A DNA stretch of 64,000 bases from Fictibacillus barbaricus. Its GTDB lineage: Bacteria; Bacillota; Bacilli; Bacillales; Fictibacillaceae. Where the stretch lies: NCBI RefSeq assembly GCF_014635025.1, contig NZ_BMCE01000001.1, positions 1,736,001-1,800,000 of the forward strand. The letters are read 5' to 3'. The translations under genes were made by a program, and so were the position numbers. Shown here in pieces: positions 63,189 to 64,000 of the stretch (positions are counted from its first letter, which is position 1; each line of letters begins with the position of its first letter). The notes under the pieces are model-generated. The model did not search any database. It saw only the letters and a program-made list of their open reading frames with translations, and had not been told where the DNA came from.

Positions 63189-64000
63189 ATGGAAACGAAA
63201 GAATATTTGTTACGTGAACTAAATGAGATTGAGAAATGGGAAAAGGATCAAAAAGGATTATGGTTCTGGGAACGGATTACGAGGCTTCCATTTAAGCTGC
63301 TTGATAAAGTAACACCAAAATTTATTCAGACAAAGATTGGTACACTGCTCGATGAGATCGGGGGCTATATTCAAAACGGAGGGCAATATCTATCAAATGA
63401 AAAGTCTGTCTTCCAGTTTTTTGAAAAGAAAACAGGACGAACTATTCAAGAGTTATCTGATTTTCAAGAAGTTCCGATCGGGGAAATGAAGAAGGCTTCA
63501 TTGGCACTGACTGAAAAAAGAAAAAGTGCAGCAACTCTCCAAGGAGCAAGTACAGGAATTGGAGGGATTTTTACTCTTGCTATCGATATACCTGCTATCC
63601 TTGCGATTTCACTTAAAACCCTTCAAGAGATCGCAATCATTCATGGATACGATCCGAAAGATAAGCAGGAAAGAGTATATATTTTAAAATGTCTGCAGTT
63701 CTCAACGTCAGATTATGTAGGGAAAGAGGCCATTTTAAACGAGCTTGCTGGGATCAATCATAACGAGCAGAAGTCAAAAGAGGTTATTTCTCAGATTCAA
63801 GGCTGGAGGGAAGTAACATTAACGTTTACCGAATCATTCGGATGGAAGAAACTTTTTCAGATGGTTCCGATAGCTGGTATCCTTTTTGGAGCATTTGCAA
63901 ACCGTTCGATGATCAATGATCTTGCTGAGTCAGGGACGATGCTTTATCAAAAAAGAAGGATTGTTGAGAGACTAGAGACAGAACAAACGAAGCAGAATAA
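63189..64000 (+). CDS. EcsC family protein (3' end outside window)
   Basis: Frame open from ATG 63189 to the window end (270 full codons, no stop). Starts METKEYLLRELNEIEKWEK; EcsC-type features include the glycine-rich helix GASTGIGGIFTLAIDIPAIL (about 119-138), RVYILKCLQFS, and the late VPIAGILFGAFANRSM. Related EcsC proteins are associated with ABC transport in Bacillus but the role here is unknown. Ribosome site weak (GGATGAAAAG). Confidence 0.85.
   Translation, partial: METKEYLLRELNEIEKWEKDQKGLWFWERITRLPFKLLDKVTPKFIQTKIGTLLDEIGGYIQNGGQYLSNEKSVFQFFEKKTGRTIQELSDFQEVPIGEMKKASLALTEKRKSAATLQGASTGIGGIFTLAIDIPAILAISLKTLQEIAIIHGYDPKDKQERVYILKCLQFSTSDYVGKEAILNELAGINHNEQKSKEVISQIQGWREVTLTFTESFGWKKLFQMVPIAGILFGAFANRSMINDLAESGTMLYQKRRIVERLETEQTKQN

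Overview
This window looks like chromosomal DNA of an endospore-forming, low-GC member of the Bacillaceae. Two things point there: the gene order follows the Bacillus subtilis cheR-trp-qcr-dapB-pan-dinG-ponA-recU-ypsA/gpsB/rnpB segment followed by parEC, and sporulation or Bacillaceae-specific genes are present (an alpha/beta small acid-soluble spore protein, RacA, YpjB, bacillithiol genes bshA/bshB1). A genus such as Fictibacillus is possible but cannot be fixed from this sequence alone. No phage, insertion sequence, CRISPR array or tRNA was seen.

Layout. 1-6.6 kb: the 3' part of cheR, then a trpDCFBA-hisC operon behind a TRAP-type attenuator. aroF, aroB, aroH, trpE, tyrA and aroE, which belong to this supraoperon in B. 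subtilis, are missing here. Between the attenuator and trpD lies a 9-codon leader ORF, with one hairpin over its own Shine-Dalgarno and a second over that of trpD. 6.6-14.6 kb: a candidate small RNA, a probable SigE-dependent gene, ypiA, ypiB, ypiF, the menaquinol:cytochrome c reductase operon qcrABC, ypjA, ypjB and a YugP-like protease. 14.7-23.6 kb: ypjC (reverse strand) diverging from ypjD-dapB-mgsA-bshB1-bshA-cca-birA, then panBCD behind a structured leader. 23.6-32.1 kb: dinG, ypmA, ypmB, aspB, asnS, dnaD, nth, ypoC.

32.1-41.5 kb: reverse-strand ponA (frameshifted near its 3' end), recU and a glutaredoxin-like gene; then yppC, racA, yppE, an unknown gene overlapping a YfmL-like RNA helicase gene, a broken YciI-like gene and a LysM/CAP-domain protein. 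41.6-47.7 kb: accessory genes (ankyrin protein, trhO, PAP2 phosphatase, SASP, an ArsR-SRPBCC regulator with tandem operators, tryptophan 2,3-dioxygenase, a formamidopyrimidine-DNA glycosylase relative). 47.8-53.3 kb: mrfAB, ypsA, gpsB and the RNase P RNA. 53.4-64 kb: rlmL, an intergenic stretch with four 21-nt-phased repeats, a 59-residue His-rich ORF, a M32 carboxypeptidase, a CoA-binding protein, parE-parC, a YdjM-like membrane protein, a PfpI-family protein and a 3'-truncated EcsC-family gene.

Most of the window is housekeeping. The less ordinary signals are regulatory: the layered trp leader, a candidate sRNA with an anti-Shine-Dalgarno loop, a terminator that contains the yppE ribosome binding site, a LexA-like box before mrfA, and the 21-nt-phased repeats. 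Three ORFs (ponA, a YciI-like gene and a short ORF at 32.1 kb) carry small indels, so sequencing error must be excluded before any is called a true pseudogene.
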